Notes: generated by a model not told the origin, from the letters alone. A stretch of DNA of 64,000 nt from Erwinia amylovora (GCF_017161565.1 NZ_CP066796.1:2108001-2172000), one strand, 5' to 3'; counted from the first letter of the stretch, positions 1-10,685 are shown. Program-made: numbers and translations.

Positions 1-123
1 TTCATGAATCTGACCGGCTTTTTCTAACTGATACAGTGAGGGCAGCAGTTTTCGGCGTGCAAGGTCGCCTTTGGCACCGAAAATAACCAGATCGCATGCC
101 TGGGCTGTTTGTGTAACCGCCAT
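1..123 (-). CDS. zwf: Glucose-6-phosphate 1-dehydrogenase, N-terminal 41 codons (cut by window edge)
   Basis: Glucose-6-phosphate dehydrogenase makes 6-phosphogluconolactone and NADPH, the entry to the oxidative pentose phosphate and Entner-Doudoroff routes in the cytosol. Only the first 41 codons lie in the window. They read MAVTQTAQACDLVIFGAKGD and continue LARRKLLPSLYQLEKAGQ, which carries the nucleotide-binding GAKGDLARRK motif and is almost the E. coli start of the protein. A strong GAGGAG ribosome site sits about 7 bases before the ATG. It is divergent from pykA. In E. coli hexR lies between these two genes; here it does not. Confidence 0.95.
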   Translation of the reverse strand, partial: MAVTQTAQACDLVIFGAKGDLARRKLLPSLYQLEKAGQIHE

Positions 124-900
124 TTCATTCTCCTCGTTGCAGGATTAGCCAGTCCCGTAGATCCCGATCCAGGACAGGCTCTTAGTGTCATGTTTTAACT
201 GTACAATGTACTGCTTTTGCCCGGTCCACGTAAACCGGTGACGCAGGTCTGGCACAATGTATTCAATCAATGCTTAATTTAGTGGCAAACCGCAGCGGGT
301 TGCCGGCCATATATGTCTGAATTCTCACTATCGCCGTTTGCCGGAAGACCTGTTGAAACAGCAGCCCGGCTCATTCGTTAGTAAAAAGGAGTCCAACGCA
401 GAGGTGCCGCTGCTTTAAAGCCTTAAGGTCACCGTCTATTCTCTACAAAATGACATTGATTTCTCCTTTGATTGAAATCGTCAAAATGTATAGGGCATTA
501 ACGCTATGAATAGTAATCTAAAATGAACTCTTTACGGTGCAAATTAACACGAAGCTTGCCCGGACTTACCGAAATCCTGCCCGTATAGCCGGTCATTTCC
601 GTCAATAAAGTCCTGTCCCGGCAGCGGCTAACGCGCGGCGAACCCTCGCCGCCGGACATGTTTTCAGGCTGACGAACATGTTCAAGACCCGTCAGTGTTT
701 AAGCTCAATGTTAACTATTGAGTTTGTTACTTTAGGTGATACCTTATGTGTGCATGTGCTTAAAAAATCTCATGGCTCTTTTTGTCTTATCGCGGGTCAG
801 AATCCCTGGAGGATGTTGAAACCACAGTACAGGCAGTTATGAACCTCTGCACATATTAATTCACAGGGACAGACTCACTATTCACTTCAGGTCGTGTACA
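124..900. other. Long zwf-pykA intergenic region, no gene seen
   Basis: About 780 bases separate the divergent zwf and pykA starts. No open frame resembling the RpiR-family regulator HexR, which occupies this spot in E. coli, can be read on either strand. A small inverted repeat (CTCAAT / ATTGAG, 704-722) is visible. The region must hold the zwf and pykA promoters, but I cannot place them with confidence. Confidence 0.6.
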
Positions 901-2382
901 ATGAATAATCAATCATCTTCACTTCTACATCCTAAGTACCCTTCTCGCCGTCTCAGAAGAACCAAGATTGTGACTACACTTGGCCCCGCTACCGATCGTG
1001 ACAACAATCTGGAGAAAATCATTGCCGCGGGTGCCAATGTGGTGCGACTGAACTTCTCACACGGCACCGCCCAGGATCACCAGATGCGGGCAAACAACGT
1101 GCGCGAAATCGCGGCAAAACTTGGGCGGCACGTCGCCATTCTCGGCGACCTCCAGGGACCGAAAATCCGCGTTTCAACTTTCAAAGAAGGGAAAGTCTTC
1201 CTCAACCCAGGCGAGCGCTTTCTGCTGGATGCCAGCCTGGGTAAAAGCGAAGGCAACAAAGAAAGAGTAGGTATTGATTATAAAGGCCTGCCCGCGGATG
1301 TGGTACCGGGCGATATCCTGCTGCTTGACGACGGGCGTGTGCAGCTAAAAGTGCTGGAAGTGAAAGGCATGAAGGTGTTCACTGAAGTGACCGTCGGCGG
1401 CCCGCTGTCGAATAATAAAGGGATTAACAAGCTCGGCGGCGGTCTGTCGGCCGAAGCGCTGACGGAAAAAGACAAGGCGGATATTCTCGTCGCCGCGCAG
1501 ATCGGCGTTGACTATCTTGCCGTATCGTTCCCGCGTTGCGGTGAAGACCTGAATTATGCCCGCCGCCTGGCGCGTGAGGCAGGATGTGAAGCCAAAATTG
1601 TCTCCAAAGTCGAACGTGCTGAAGCGGTTGCCAGCCAGGAAGCAATGGATGACATTATTCTCGCCTCCGACGTGGTAATGGTTGCGAGGGGTGACTTGGG
1701 TGTGGAAATTGGCGACCCTGAGCTGGTTGGCATCCAGAAAGCATTGATCCGCCGCGCTCGCCAGCTGAATCGCGCTGTCATCACCGCAACTCAGATGATG
1801 GAATCAATGATAACCAACCCGATGCCCACGCGAGCTGAAGTCATGGACGTTGCCAACGCCGTACTGGATGGGACCGATGCGGTGATGTTGTCTGCAGAGA
1901 CCGCCGCCGGACAGTACCCGGCAGAAACCGTCTCCGCCATGGCCAGGGTATGTGTGGGGGCAGAGAAGATCCCCAGCATTAACGTTTCCAGGCATCGCCT
2001 TGACGTTCAGTTTGACAATATTGAAGAAGCCATCGCCATGTCGGCCATGTACGCCGCGAACCATCTGCAGGGCGTTACCGCGATTATCACCATGACCGAA
2101 TCCGGCCGTACTGCGCTGATGACCTCACGTATCACCTCCGGCCTGCCGATTTTCGCCATGTCACGCCACGAGCGCACGTTAAACCTCACCACCCTTTATC
2201 GCGGCGTCACCCCGGTCTGTTTCGACAGCAACAGCGATGGCGTAGCTGCAGCGCACGATGCGATTAACCTGCTGCGCGATAAAGGCTTTCTGTTGTCCGG
2301 CGATCTGGTTATCGTGACCCAGGGCGACGTGATGAGCACCACCGGTACCACCAATACCAGCCGTGTGCTACGCGTTGAATAA
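901..2382 (+). CDS. pykA: Pyruvate kinase II
   Basis: Pyruvate kinase transfers phosphate from phosphoenolpyruvate to ADP, the last step of glycolysis, in the cytosol. The 493-residue product follows E. coli PykA closely: [18 protein letters not shown] near the N-terminus, RLNFSHG, the [12 protein letters not shown] stretch, the catalytic signature [20 protein letters not shown], and the TNTSR C-terminal region. It is 13 residues longer than the E. coli enzyme (480). The codon matching the E. coli start is not a start codon here, so I kept the upstream ATG, although its ribosome site is weak. It is monocistronic; the downstream transporter has its own leader. Confidence 0.95.
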   Translation: MNNQSSSLLHPKYPSRRLRRTKIVTTLGPATDRDNNLEKIIAAGANVVRLNFSHGTAQDHQMRANNVREIAAKLGRHVAILGDLQGPKIRVSTFKEGKVFLNPGERFLLDASLGKSEGNKERVGIDYKGLPADVVPGDILLLDDGRVQLKVLEVKGMKVFTEVTVGGPLSNNKGINKLGGGLSAEALTEKDKADILVAAQIGVDYLAVSFPRCGEDLNYARRLAREAGCEAKIVSKVERAEAVASQEAMDDIILASDVVMVARGDLGVEIGDPELVGIQKALIRRARQLNRAVITATQMMESMITNPMPTRAEVMDVANAVLDGTDAVMLSAETAAGQYPAETVSAMARVCVGAEKIPSINVSRHRLDVQFDNIEEAIAMSAMYAANHLQGVTAIITMTESGRTALMTSRITSGLPIFAMSRHERTLNLTTLYRGVTPVCFDSNSDGVAAAHDAINLLRDKGFLLSGDLVIVTQGDVMSTTGTTNTSRVLRVE

Positions 2383-2592
2383 TGATGCCTGAAGCTATTG
2401 GGTCTTCGCCCTGATAGCTTCTCATCCGCTTGCCCCCTTTCCTTTCGTATACGTGGTTGCCGATCGGGTCACTAATGGCTTTGTCTGCAAATGACAATTT
2501 TCCATTATTTCCAGGTGAAAATACGGTATGTTAGCGCGGTCGCTAAGCCTCCGTGCTTTTTACTTTTTATGCAACTCCAGGAAGGAGCCAGA

Positions 2593-3834
2593 ATGGCGTC
2601 ATACACCCCCGTGTCGAGCCTGACCCGCCGACACCTGATTTTCCCGTTATCATTAGTTCTGTTTGAATTTGCCACCTATATCGCTCATGACATGATCCAG
2701 CCAGGAATGCTGCTGGTGACCGAAGAATTCCGGGTCAGCCCGGAGTGGGTTTCAGCCTCGCTGACGGCTTATTTGATCGGCGGCATGACGCTGCAATGGC
2801 TGCTTGGCCCGCTCTCCGATAAGCTTGGACGACGGCCGGTGTTTTTGTCCGGCGTGGCCTTCTTTATGCTCACCTGCCTGGCCACTCACTGGGTGCAAAG
2901 CATCGAACAATTTGTCCTGCTGCGCTTCTTACAGGGTACCAGCCTCTGTTTTATCGGCGCTGTGGGTTATGCCGCCATCCAGGAAGCCTTCAATGAAGCG
3001 CTTAGCGTGCGGATTATGGCGCTGATGGCCAACGTGGCGCTGTTGGCCCCTCTTGCCGGCCCGCTGGCCGGTGCCGCTTTTTTGGAAATCGGCGACTGGC
3101 GTACCATGTTCTGGCTTTTTGCGCTGGTCACCGCCGTTGCGCTGACGGGACTGTGGCGCACAATGCCGGAGACTGCAGGAGACGCCCGGATCTCGCTGTC
3201 GTTGAAATCACTCGGTAAGGGTTACATGGCGCTGGTTAAGGACCGACAGGTGATGAGCGGTTCACTGGCGATTGGTCTGGTCACTGTCCCCTGCCTTGCC
3301 TGGGTAGCATTATCCCCGGTGATCCTCATCCACGATGCAGGTCTGAGCCGGATGGACTATGCGCTGCTCCAGATCCCGGTGTTTGTGGCAATGATTGCCG
3401 GAAACCTGACGCTGGGCAAGTTGTCCTCGCGGGTGGCGATCGACCGCCCACTGCGTCTTGGCGCATGGCCGATTTTGACAGGACTGGCTGTGTCTGCGCT
3501 GGCTACTGCTATCGACAATCAGAGTTATTTGTGGCTGACGGCCGGATTAAGCATTTATGGCTTTGGTACCGGGCTGGTTAATGCGGGAATGTATCGGCTG
3601 ACGCTGTTCTCCAGTAACGCCGGGAAAGGCAGCGTCGCCGCAATGCTGGGTATGGTCACTATTCTGCTATTTGCAGTAGGCATTGAGCTGACTAAGTACG
3701 CTTATTTCAGCGATGGCGCCCGCGCATTTAGCCTGGTCAATCTGGCATGCGGAGTACTGTGGTATTTGTTGGTTAGCGCATTTTTACGCGAATGGAAACG
3801 CCGCTCGACGCTGAATAAAGTCGAGATTGTCTGA
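2593..3834 (+). CDS. mdfA: MdfA-type multidrug/proton antiporter (MFS, DHA1)
   Basis: Inner-membrane drug/proton antiporter of the major facilitator superfamily with 12 predicted membrane segments. The 413-residue product resembles E. coli MdfA (410) from end to end. TM1 carries the charged pair E25 and D33 in VLFEFATYIAHDMIQPG, equivalent to the functional E26 and D34 of MdfA. Motif A (GPLSDKLGRRPV, residues 72-83) follows TM2, and LLRFLQGTSLCFIGAVGYAA matches TM4. I chose the ATG at 2593 because GGAAGGAG lies 5-6 bases upstream; the same frame is open further upstream without such a site. A terminator follows. In E. coli mdfA is elsewhere, so its place between pykA and lpxM differs from that genome. 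Confidence 0.88.
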   Translation: MASYTPVSSLTRRHLIFPLSLVLFEFATYIAHDMIQPGMLLVTEEFRVSPEWVSASLTAYLIGGMTLQWLLGPLSDKLGRRPVFLSGVAFFMLTCLATHWVQSIEQFVLLRFLQGTSLCFIGAVGYAAIQEAFNEALSVRIMALMANVALLAPLAGPLAGAAFLEIGDWRTMFWLFALVTAVALTGLWRTMPETAGDARISLSLKSLGKGYMALVKDRQVMSGSLAIGLVTVPCLAWVALSPVILIHDAGLSRMDYALLQIPVFVAMIAGNLTLGKLSSRVAIDRPLRLGAWPILTGLAVSALATAIDNQSYLWLTAGLSIYGFGTGLVNAGMYRLTLFSSNAGKGSVAAMLGMVTILLFAVGIELTKYAYFSDGARAFSLVNLACGVLWYLLVSAFLREWKRRSTLNKVEIV

Positions 3835-3861
3835 CCGCCAGGTGTGATGTTTCGCTGGAAA

Positions 3862-3886
3862 AGGGGAGCCTGGCTCCCCTTTTTTT
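3862..3886 (+). terminator. Rho-independent terminator after mdfA
   Basis: A 9-bp perfect stem (AGGGGAGCC / GGCTCCCCT) with a one-base centre is followed by seven T. It lies just downstream of the mdfA stop and against the convergent lpxM stop. Confidence 0.85.
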
Positions 3887-4856
3887 ACTTTTTTGGGTAA
3901 AGTTCCTGACGTTCGTAAGGTTCGACTTCACCCGGACGACGGGTCTTCAGCAGCTTGAGGATCCAGGTGTACTGCTCCGGATGCGGGCGGACAAACGCTT
4001 CAACCTCTTCATTCAACCGCCGCGCCTGAGTTGCATCATCGGTGTCCGGCAGATCAATCATCGGTGGGCGCAGATAAATATCCAGTGAATGGGTTTTGCT
4101 GTCGTAAACCGGAAACAGCGGCACCACTTTTGCCCGGCATACTTTACTCATCCGCCCCACGGCCGGCAGCGTCGCTTTATAGGTGGCAAAGAAATCCACA
4201 AATTCGCTATGTTCCGCACCATGATCCTGGTCGGGCAGATAATAGCCCCAGTAACCCTGACGAATAGAGCTGATAAAAGGCTTGATGCCGTCATTACGTG
4301 CATGCATACGCCCGCCAAAACGACGTCGAACCAGGTTCCAGACGTAATCGGTCACCTCATTACTCTGATTATGGAACAAAGCCGCCATCCGCTGCCCTTC
4401 AGATGCCAGCACCATCGCAGGCAAATCAACCGCCCAGCCATGCGGCACCAGGAGAATGACATTCTGCCCGCTGTCACGCAGCGCATCGATAATCTCACGG
4501 CCATGCCAGCGAATGCGTGATTTCGCCGCGTGTGGACGCAGTGCCAGCTCGGCCATCATCGCCATAGACTGCGGTGCCGTGGCAAACATCTTATCAATAA
4601 TCTGCTCCCGCTCCGCTTCGGACTTTTCAGGCAGACAGTAAGATAAATTGATCTGTGCACGGCGGCGGGCGCTGCGAGCCAGTTTCCCGGCTTGACGCCC
4701 TAACGCCCCCAGCAGCGGATCGCGCAGGCGTGGCGATACCCACGCCAGGGCTGCAAACGCGCCCACTCCCAACCAACTTCCCCAGTAGCGTGGAAATAAG
4801 AAAGATTTCTGAAAGACGGGAATAAATTCAACATTGCTGCTTTTTTTGTTTTCCAT
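3885..4856 (-). CDS. lpxM: Lipid A myristoyltransferase (lauroyl-Kdo2-lipid IVA acyltransferase)
   Basis: LpxM adds the final myristoyl chain to Kdo2-lauroyl-lipid IVA on the inner face of the inner membrane, completing hexa-acylated lipid A. The 323-residue product has the same length as the E. coli enzyme. It starts [19 protein letters not shown], then has an N-terminal membrane segment ([15 protein letters not shown]), the acyltransferase HX4D motif in [13 protein letters not shown], and [18 protein letters not shown] further on. The frame is open 27 codons upstream, but the ATG at 4856 fits the family length and has GGGG about 7 bases before it. It is next to mepM as in E. coli, separated by a terminator. 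Confidence 0.95.
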   Translation of the reverse strand: MENKKSSNVEFIPVFQKSFLFPRYWGSWLGVGAFAALAWVSPRLRDPLLGALGRQAGKLARSARRRAQINLSYCLPEKSEAEREQIIDKMFATAPQSMAMMAELALRPHAAKSRIRWHGREIIDALRDSGQNVILLVPHGWAVDLPAMVLASEGQRMAALFHNQSNEVTDYVWNLVRRRFGGRMHARNDGIKPFISSIRQGYWGYYLPDQDHGAEHSEFVDFFATYKATLPAVGRMSKVCRAKVVPLFPVYDSKTHSLDIYLRPPMIDLPDTDDATQARRLNEEVEAFVRPHPEQYTWILKLLKTRRPGEVEPYERQELYPKK

Positions 4857-4945
4857 GCGCTGGCCCCAAACAATAACCGGCTTATGATAGTGCTGACGTG
4901 GGATTTTGCAATGGTAACGGTCAAAGCGCCCATTCACCCGCCAAT

Positions 4946-4976
4946 AAAAAAAGCCGACCGGTTCAACCCGTCGGCT
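4946..4976 (-). terminator. Rho-independent terminator after mepM
   Basis: Read leftward, AGCCGAC / GTCGGCT form a 7-bp stem followed by seven U residues. It lies about 20 bases past the mepM stop and before the lpxM start, so mepM and lpxM probably form separate transcripts. Confidence 0.75.
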
Positions 4977-4995
4977 CTGTCATGCTGGATTGAGG

Positions 4996-6321
4996 CTACC
5001 TGATGCGCAGCTGGGGGATGACTTCACGCACCTGTGCCAGATAATCACGGCGCTCTTTACCGCTCAACCCTTCCATACGCGGCAGCCTGGCGGTCAGCGG
5101 GTTTACAGCCTGATTATTGATCCAGACTTCAAAGTGAACGTGCGGCCCGGTCGACCGACCGGTGTTACCCGAAAGCGCAATACGATCGCCCCGCTTCACT
5201 TTTTGCCCTGGCTTAACCAATAGCGTCTTCAGATGCATGTAGCGTGTCATATATTGACGGCCGTGGCGGATAGCCACATAGTTTCCGGCAGCCCCGCTGC
5301 GCTTTGAAAAGATCACCTCACCATCACCTATTGCCAGCACGGGGGTGCCGACAGGAACCGCGAAATCAACGCCTTTATGCGGTGCAATGCGACCGGTCAC
5401 CGGATTTGTACGGCGCGGGTTGAAGTTGGACGAAACGCGATACTGTTTAACGGTTGGGAAGCGCATAAAACCACGCGATAATCCTGAACCACTTCGGTCG
5501 TAGAACTTACCGTCCTCCGCGCGAATAGCGTAGTAATCCTTACCTCCACTGTTGACCCGCACTCCTAACAGTTGGCTTTGCTGGCTTTTACCTTCCAGCA
5601 TTTCTCGTGATGTCAGCACCGCGAAGCGGTCGCCGTCACGCAGCTTGCGGAAATCCATTTGCCACTGCATCGATTTGATAACCGCACTGACCTCGCCACT
5701 GCTTAACCCGGCTGATTTGGCACTGTTAACAAAGCTGCCATTGACCACGCCATTCAGCACATGATTTTGCCATTCGCCGCTCTTTAGCGCTGAAGAGAGT
5801 GTAAACGTGTCTCCGGCACGGTCGTAGGTGCGGCTTTCACGCCGGGAAACTTCCCAGGTCATACGCTGTAGCTGGCCATCACCATTCAGCGTCCATGACA
5901 GCTGCTGACCAATTTGCAGATTGCGCAGTTCTCTGTCGGTCTTTACCAGCTTGCTGATATCGGACATATCAATGCCATACTGATTTAACACGCTGCTAAG
6001 CGTATCGCCGCCAGACACCACATAGTCGTGGGTGCCGCTCTCGTTAGGCGCGTCTCGATCAATTTCATCGTTGGGGACTTCATCTTCCGGAGCCGGACTG
6101 TCCCCGTCAATAGGTTCACTGGCTTCAGGGAGCAAGGTACGTAGCTGGTCTTGATTTACCTCAACCCGTTTGACTATCTGACTTTCGCTACCGGGGTGAT
6201 AAACATACGGCCGCCACACGGCAACGGCCAGAGTGACTACGGAAAGCGCCCCCAGCAGGATGCGATGGGGGCGGGATAAACCATTAAACGCTACGCTGAT
6301 AGCGTTGAGTTTTTGCTGCAC
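4996..6321 (-). CDS. mepM: Murein DD-endopeptidase (M23, LysM)
   Basis: MepM cleaves the D-Ala-mDAP peptide crosslinks of peptidoglycan so that new strands can be inserted during growth. It acts in the periplasm, anchored by an N-terminal segment. The 441-residue product (E. coli 440) has a membrane anchor near residues 20-38 (ILLGALSVVTLAVAVW), an acidic linker, a LysM-like region beginning VVSGGDTLSSVLNQYGID, and a C-terminal M23 domain. The zinc ligands are visible in PHKGVDFAVP and GPHVHFEVW. It is encoded between znuA and lpxM as in E. coli; only 11 bases separate it from znuA upstream, so the two may be co-transcribed. Confidence 0.95.
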   Translation of the reverse strand: MQQKLNAISVAFNGLSRPHRILLGALSVVTLAVAVWRPYVYHPGSESQIVKRVEVNQDQLRTLLPEASEPIDGDSPAPEDEVPNDEIDRDAPNESGTHDYVVSGGDTLSSVLNQYGIDMSDISKLVKTDRELRNLQIGQQLSWTLNGDGQLQRMTWEVSRRESRTYDRAGDTFTLSSALKSGEWQNHVLNGVVNGSFVNSAKSAGLSSGEVSAVIKSMQWQMDFRKLRDGDRFAVLTSREMLEGKSQQSQLLGVRVNSGGKDYYAIRAEDGKFYDRSGSGLSRGFMRFPTVKQYRVSSNFNPRRTNPVTGRIAPHKGVDFAVPVGTPVLAIGDGEVIFSKRSGAAGNYVAIRHGRQYMTRYMHLKTLLVKPGQKVKRGDRIALSGNTGRSTGPHVHFEVWINNQAVNPLTARLPRMEGLSGKERRDYLAQVREVIPQLRIR

Positions 6322-6332
6322 TTCATTACCCT

Positions 6333-7292
6333 CTAATCTCCTTTCAGGCAGCTCGCATACTGGCTGGACAACTGCGAAAGAAACTGCACGTAGCTGTCTT
6401 TGCCTGGAGAGATATCTGTACCCAGCGGATCCAGCGTGCCCGAGCGCACTTTGGTTCCTCTGGCAACAGCCTCAATCACGGCCGGCCTGAACTGTGGTTC
6501 AGCGAAGACACATACCGCCTTCTGCTCAACCAGTTGTGTTCGTATTTGATGTAAACGCTGTGCACCGGGTTGGATTTCAGGGTTAACGGTAAAATGACCC
6601 GTAGGGGACAGCCCGTAATGCTTTTCAAAGTAGGTGTATGCATCATGAAAAACGAAATACCCTTTATCTTTCACCGGGGCAAGCTGGCTGTTAATTTTAG
6701 CATCGGCAGACGACAGTTCTGCCTCGAAATGCTGCAGATTAGCATCTAATTGGTGCTTGTCAGCGGGCATAAGTTCCAACAATTTTGCATGGATTGCAAT
6801 CGCCGTTTTCCTGGAGATCTCCGGAGACATCCACAGATGCATATTATACTCACCGTGATGATGGTGTTCGTGCTCATGCTGGTGCCCATTTTTCCCGGCG
6901 GCGTGCGGGGCATTTTCCTTATCTTCGTCATCATCCGTGCCTTTCAGCAACAGCGATTTCACACCTGGCAACTCGCTCATTTCTATGCTTTTTGCTGCCG
7001 GTAGTGTGGCCACCGACTTGCTCATAAAGGCTTCCATTTCAGGCCCTACCCATACGACTAAGTTCGCATCGCGCAGGCGTTTGATGTCGGATGGTCTTAG
7101 GGCATAATCATGTTCAGATGCTCCGTCCGGCAGCAGGATTTCCACAGGGGTTACGCCTTCGGCAATCGCCGCAGCAATAAAGCCTACAGGCTTCACCGAG
7201 GCAACAATGGCAGCCTGAGCCGGAAGCGCTAACCAGGCGGCAAGACCCACCCCGGTCAACATTGAAATATCACGTAATTTTTTATGTAACAT
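6333..7292 (-). CDS. znuA: Zinc ABC transporter, periplasmic zinc-binding protein
   Basis: ZnuA captures Zn(II) in the periplasm and delivers it to ZnuBC. The 319-residue product has a signal peptide ending near LALPAQAA, the metal-site histidines in [16 protein letters not shown] and [12 protein letters not shown], and the family's charged histidine-rich loop ([13 protein letters not shown]). Two cysteines near the C-terminus match the ZnuA disulfide. It diverges from znuCB across a 77-base region with a Zur operator. Confidence 0.96.
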   Translation of the reverse strand: MLHKKLRDISMLTGVGLAAWLALPAQAAIVASVKPVGFIAAAIAEGVTPVEILLPDGASEHDYALRPSDIKRLRDANLVVWVGPEMEAFMSKSVATLPAAKSIEMSELPGVKSLLLKGTDDDEDKENAPHAAGKNGHQHEHEHHHHGEYNMHLWMSPEISRKTAIAIHAKLLELMPADKHQLDANLQHFEAELSSADAKINSQLAPVKDKGYFVFHDAYTYFEKHYGLSPTGHFTVNPEIQPGAQRLHQIRTQLVEQKAVCVFAEPQFRPAVIEAVARGTKVRSGTLDPLGTDISPGKDSYVQFLSQLSSQYASCLKGD

Positions 7293-7325
7293 AATGATTC
7301 ATTCCATCGTGATGAGCTGTTATTT

Positions 7326-7340
7326 TGTGATATTATAACA
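7326..7340. promoter_or_regulatory. Zur operator between znuA and znuCB
   Basis: TGTGATATTATAACA is an imperfect palindrome matching the core of the enteric Zur box (TGTTATANTATAACA type) and continues into TTTG on the right as in E. coli. Its place midway between the divergent znuA and znuC starts is where Zur represses both units when zinc is sufficient. Confidence 0.8.
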
Positions 7341-7369
7341 TTTGAAATTTTCTGCAAACTGTAATTAAT

Positions 7370-8128
7370 ATGCCCAATTTGATTGCCCTTGAAAAAATAT
7401 CAGTGAACTTTGGTCAACGACAGGTGCTCTCTGACGTGTCACTTATGCTACAGCCGGGCCGAATACTGACCCTGCTAGGACCGAATGGTGCAGGAAAATC
7501 AACCCTGGTGCGCGTGGTGCTGGGACTTATCGCACCCAGCTCCGGCAAAGTACAGCGCCCTGCTCAACTGCGTATTGGCTACGTTCCACAAAGAATTCAC
7601 CTGGATATCACGCTGCCGCTGTCCGTCGGGCGCTTTATGCAGCTGCGCCCTGGTGTTAAACGTGACGATATCCTGCCCGCCTTAAAACGGGTGCAGGCAG
7701 CGCACCTGCTGGAATTTCCCTTGCAGAAACTTTCGGGCGGCGAAATGCAGCGGGTACTGCTGGCGCGAGCGTTGCTCAACCAACCGCAGCTGCTGGTACT
7801 GGACGAACCTACCCAGGGAGTGGACGTTAACGGCCAGGTGGCGCTGTACGACCTGATTGACCAGCTTCGGCGCGAGCTGAACTGCGGCGTTTTAATGGTT
7901 TCACACGATCTGCATCTGGTGATGGCAAAAACTGATGAGGTGCTGTGCCTTAATCATCACATTTGCTGCTCCGGTACACCGGAAGCGGTTTCTCAACACC
8001 CTGAATTTATCTCGATGTTTGGCCCTCGTGGTGCCGAGCAGTTGGCAATTTACCGCCACCATCATAACCACCGTCACGATCTCCAGGGACGAATTATTTT
8101 GCGCAGGGGATTTATCCGTCATGATTGA
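7370..8128 (+). CDS. znuC: Zinc ABC transporter, ATPase subunit
   Basis: ZnuC powers zinc import through ZnuB. The 252-residue product has the Walker A motif GPNGAGKS (about residues 37-44), the ABC signature LSGGEMQR, Walker [13 protein letters not shown] and the switch histidine in VSHDLH. A histidine-rich tail ([10 protein letters not shown]) is typical of enteric ZnuC. Its stop overlaps the znuB start by 8 bases, which implies translational coupling. Confidence 0.96.
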   Translation: MPNLIALEKISVNFGQRQVLSDVSLMLQPGRILTLLGPNGAGKSTLVRVVLGLIAPSSGKVQRPAQLRIGYVPQRIHLDITLPLSVGRFMQLRPGVKRDDILPALKRVQAAHLLEFPLQKLSGGEMQRVLLARALLNQPQLLVLDEPTQGVDVNGQVALYDLIDQLRRELNCGVLMVSHDLHLVMAKTDEVLCLNHHICCSGTPEAVSQHPEFISMFGPRGAEQLAIYRHHHNHRHDLQGRIILRRGFIRHD

Positions 8129-8906
8129 ACTGTTATTGCCCGGCTGGCTGGCCGGGGTTTTACTGGCACTGGCGGCCGGCCCTCTTGGCTCATTTGTTGT
8201 CTGGCGCCGCATGTCCTACTTTGGCGATACTTTGGCACATGCTTCGCTACTCGGCGTCGCTTTCGGCCTGTTGCTCAACGTCAGCCCGTTTTATGCGGTC
8301 ATTGTCGTTACGTTGCTGTTATCACTGATCCTGGTCTGGCTTGAACGCCGCCCCCATCTGGCACTTGATACCCTGCTGGGGATTATGGCGCACAGCGCCC
8401 TGTCGTTGGGAATGGTGGTGGTCAGCCTGATGTCAGATGTGCGCGTCGATTTGATGGCCTATCTGTTTGGCGATCTGCTGGCGGTGACGCCGGGCGATCT
8501 CCGGACCATTGTGGCCGGCGTCACGCTGGTGGTAGTGCTGCTGGCCTGGCAGTGGCGCGCCCTGCTGTCGCTGACGATCAGCCCGGAACTGGCACAGGTG
8601 GATGGGATTAATATTCAGCGAACCAAAATGATTCTGATGCTGCTGACAGCACTGACGATTGGTGTCGCGATGAAGTTTGTGGGCGCCTTGATTATTACCT
8701 CCCTGCTGATTATTCCGGCAGCGACCGCCCGCCGCTTCGCCCGTTCCCCGGAACAAATGGCTTTGCTGGCGGTGATTGTCGGTGTGCTGGCGGTGACCAG
8801 CGGGCTAAGCTTCTCGGCGTGGTATGATACGCCGGCGGGGCCATCGGTGGTGTTGGGTGCGTCTCTTATGTTTATGCTAAGTATGATAAAAAAACCGCGG
8901 GTATAA
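8121..8906 (+). CDS. znuB: Zinc ABC transporter, membrane permease
   Basis: ZnuB is the inner-membrane channel of the ZnuABC importer. The 261-residue product (same as E. coli) begins [20 protein letters not shown], has 7-8 hydrophobic segments, and carries the conserved cytoplasmic stretch [17 protein letters not shown]. The longer open frame upstream is the overlap with znuC; the ATG at 8121 gives the family length. Confidence 0.96.
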   Translation: MIELLLPGWLAGVLLALAAGPLGSFVVWRRMSYFGDTLAHASLLGVAFGLLLNVSPFYAVIVVTLLLSLILVWLERRPHLALDTLLGIMAHSALSLGMVVVSLMSDVRVDLMAYLFGDLLAVTPGDLRTIVAGVTLVVVLLAWQWRALLSLTISPELAQVDGINIQRTKMILMLLTALTIGVAMKFVGALIITSLLIIPAATARRFARSPEQMALLAVIVGVLAVTSGLSFSAWYDTPAGPSVVLGASLMFMLSMIKKPRV

Positions 8907-8988
8907 ACCTGCTGCTGCCTGCTGCCTGACCGTATAGCAGCCCGCAGCAGCAAATTAACCCCGGATCCGGCCGCTAACGGTCTGCCTT

Positions 8989-9993
8989 TCAGCCTTCGCG
9001 GGTAATGCCAAAATGCTGATAAGCGTGTTGAGTTGCAAGACGACCGCGCGGCGTGCGCTGGATAAATCCCTGTTGGATCAGATAAGGCTCCAGCACATCT
9101 TCGATGGTTTCGCGCTCTTCTCCAATAGCCGCCGCCAGATTATCCAGCCCGACCGGCCCGCCCATAAACTTATCGATAATGGCCAGCAGCAGTTTGCGGT
9201 CCATATAATCAAAGCCTTGAGAATCAACGCTTAACATGTCCAGCGCTCGTGAGGCCACTTCTCCACTCATCTCCCCCGCCGCCCGCACCTCGGCAAAGTC
9301 ACGCACGCGGCGCAGCAGGCGATTAGCAATACGCGGCGTGCCGCGTGCACGGCGGGCTATCTCCAGCGCCCCTTCGTCGCTGAGCGGTAAACCGAGGCAG
9401 GCAGCACTGCGGCCGACAATATGCTGCAAGTCTTCGACGCGGTAAAACTCCAGACGCTGGACGATGCCAAAACGGTCACGCAGCGGTGAGGTCAGCGAAC
9501 CGGCGCGGGTAGTGGCGCCGATCAGGGTAAACGGCGGCAGATCGAGCTTAATCGAGCGTGCTGCCGGGCCTTCACCAATCATGATGTCCAGCTGATAATC
9601 TTCCATAGCCGGATACAGCACTTCTTCCACCACCGGCGACAGGCGGTGGATCTCATCAATAAACAGCACATCGTGCGGCTCAAGATTGGTCAGCATGGCG
9701 GCAAGATCGCCGGCTTTCTCCAGCACCGGACCAGAAGTGGTGCGCAGGTTGACCCCCATCTCGTTGGCGACAATATTCGCCAGGGTGGTTTTTCCCAAAC
9801 CGGGAGGGCCGAAAATCAACAGATGATCGAGGGCATCGCCACGCATCTGTGCGGCTTTAATAAAGATCTCCATCTGTTCACGCACCACCTGCTGGCCGAC
9901 ATATTCTTCCAGCATCTTCGGGCGGATGGCGCGATCGATGACTTCCTCTTCGGTGATAACACCGGCGGCGACCAGGCGATCGGCTTCTATCAT
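8989..9993 (-). CDS. ruvB: Holliday junction branch-migration helicase RuvB
   Basis: RuvB is the hexameric AAA+ motor that, with RuvA, drives branch migration of Holliday junctions in recombination repair. The 334-residue product shows Walker A GPPGLGKT (about 62-69), Walker [10 protein letters not shown], sensor 1 GATTRAGSL and the arginine finger region LRDRFGI, followed by the C-terminal winged helix. It follows ruvA by 8 bases and shares its SOS-controlled promoter. Confidence 0.97.
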   Translation of the reverse strand: MIEADRLVAAGVITEEEVIDRAIRPKMLEEYVGQQVVREQMEIFIKAAQMRGDALDHLLIFGPPGLGKTTLANIVANEMGVNLRTTSGPVLEKAGDLAAMLTNLEPHDVLFIDEIHRLSPVVEEVLYPAMEDYQLDIMIGEGPAARSIKLDLPPFTLIGATTRAGSLTSPLRDRFGIVQRLEFYRVEDLQHIVGRSAACLGLPLSDEGALEIARRARGTPRIANRLLRRVRDFAEVRAAGEMSGEVASRALDMLSVDSQGFDYMDRKLLLAIIDKFMGGPVGLDNLAAAIGEERETIEDVLEPYLIQQGFIQRTPRGRLATQHAYQHFGITREG

Positions 9994-10001
9994 GCTCTAC
10001 C

Positions 10002-10616
10002 TCAAATAGCTGCGCGCAGCGCTTCGCGAATTAACGTTTCGCAATCGGCATCAGGCTTACCTATCTTACCGATCATCCGGCTGGCCTCCTGGGGTTTGTA
10101 GCCCAGGGCGGTCAGCGCGGCTACCGCTTCGCTTTCGGCATCGTTGCCTGTCTCTTTCGGCATTTCACTGGTCAACGCGAACGGTGCGTCGCTAGCAAAC
10201 AGATCGCCGTGCATCCCTTTAAAGCGGTCTTTCATTTCGACCACCAGACGTTCGGCAGTTTTTTTGCCGACGCCCGGCAACTTCACCAGCGCGGCAATCT
10301 CCCCGCGCTCAACGGCGGTGACAAACTGCTGCGCCGACATACCAGACAGGATAGCCAGTGCCAGCTTCGGCCCGACACCGTTCACTTTGATCAGTTCCCG
10401 GAACAGCGCGCGCTCCGGCTTACTGTTAAAGCCAAACAGCAGCTGGGCATCTTCACGTACCACAAAATGGGTGAAGATCACCGCTTCCTGCCGGATATCG
10501 GGAAGCTCATAAAAACAGGTCATTGGCATTTGCACCTCATAACCGACACCGCTGGCTTCAATTAACACCGCTGGCGGCTGTTTTTCCAGGATAATGCCTC
10601 TCAGACGACCTATCAC
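10002..10616 (-). CDS. ruvA: Holliday junction-binding protein RuvA
   Basis: RuvA binds four-way junctions as a tetramer and recruits RuvB. The 204-residue product starts [20 protein letters not shown], has the two helix-hairpin-helix motifs ([13 protein letters not shown] and [16 protein letters not shown]) and the C-terminal RuvB-binding domain ([16 protein letters not shown]). It is first in the ruvAB unit, with a LexA-type box about 50 bases upstream. Confidence 0.97.
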   Translation of the reverse strand: MIGRLRGIILEKQPPAVLIEASGVGYEVQMPMTCFYELPDIRQEAVIFTHFVVREDAQLLFGFNSKPERALFRELIKVNGVGPKLALAILSGMSAQQFVTAVERGEIAALVKLPGVGKKTAERLVVEMKDRFKGMHGDLFASDAPFALTSEMPKETGNDAESEAVAALTALGYKPQEASRMIGKIGKPDADCETLIREALRAAI

Positions 10617-10658
10617 AATAGCTTCCTCAGGATAATCATAATCAGGGGTTTATAGCAT

Positions 10659-10684
10659 AAAAAAAGCTGGATAGATATCCAGCT
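10659..10684 (-). terminator. Rho-independent terminator of ruvC, overlapping the LexA box
   Basis: Read leftward, AGCTGGATATC / the matching arm form an extended stem followed by seven U. It starts two bases after the ruvC stop. The stem sequence is the LexA operator itself. Confidence 0.8.
10667..10682 (-). promoter_or_regulatory. LexA (SOS) operator of ruvAB
   Basis: CTGGATAGATATCCAG is a perfect-arm palindrome that matches the noncanonical SOS box known before E. coli ruvA. It sits about 50 bases before the ruvA start and lies inside the ruvC terminator hairpin. Confidence 0.8.
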
Positions 10685-10685
10685 T

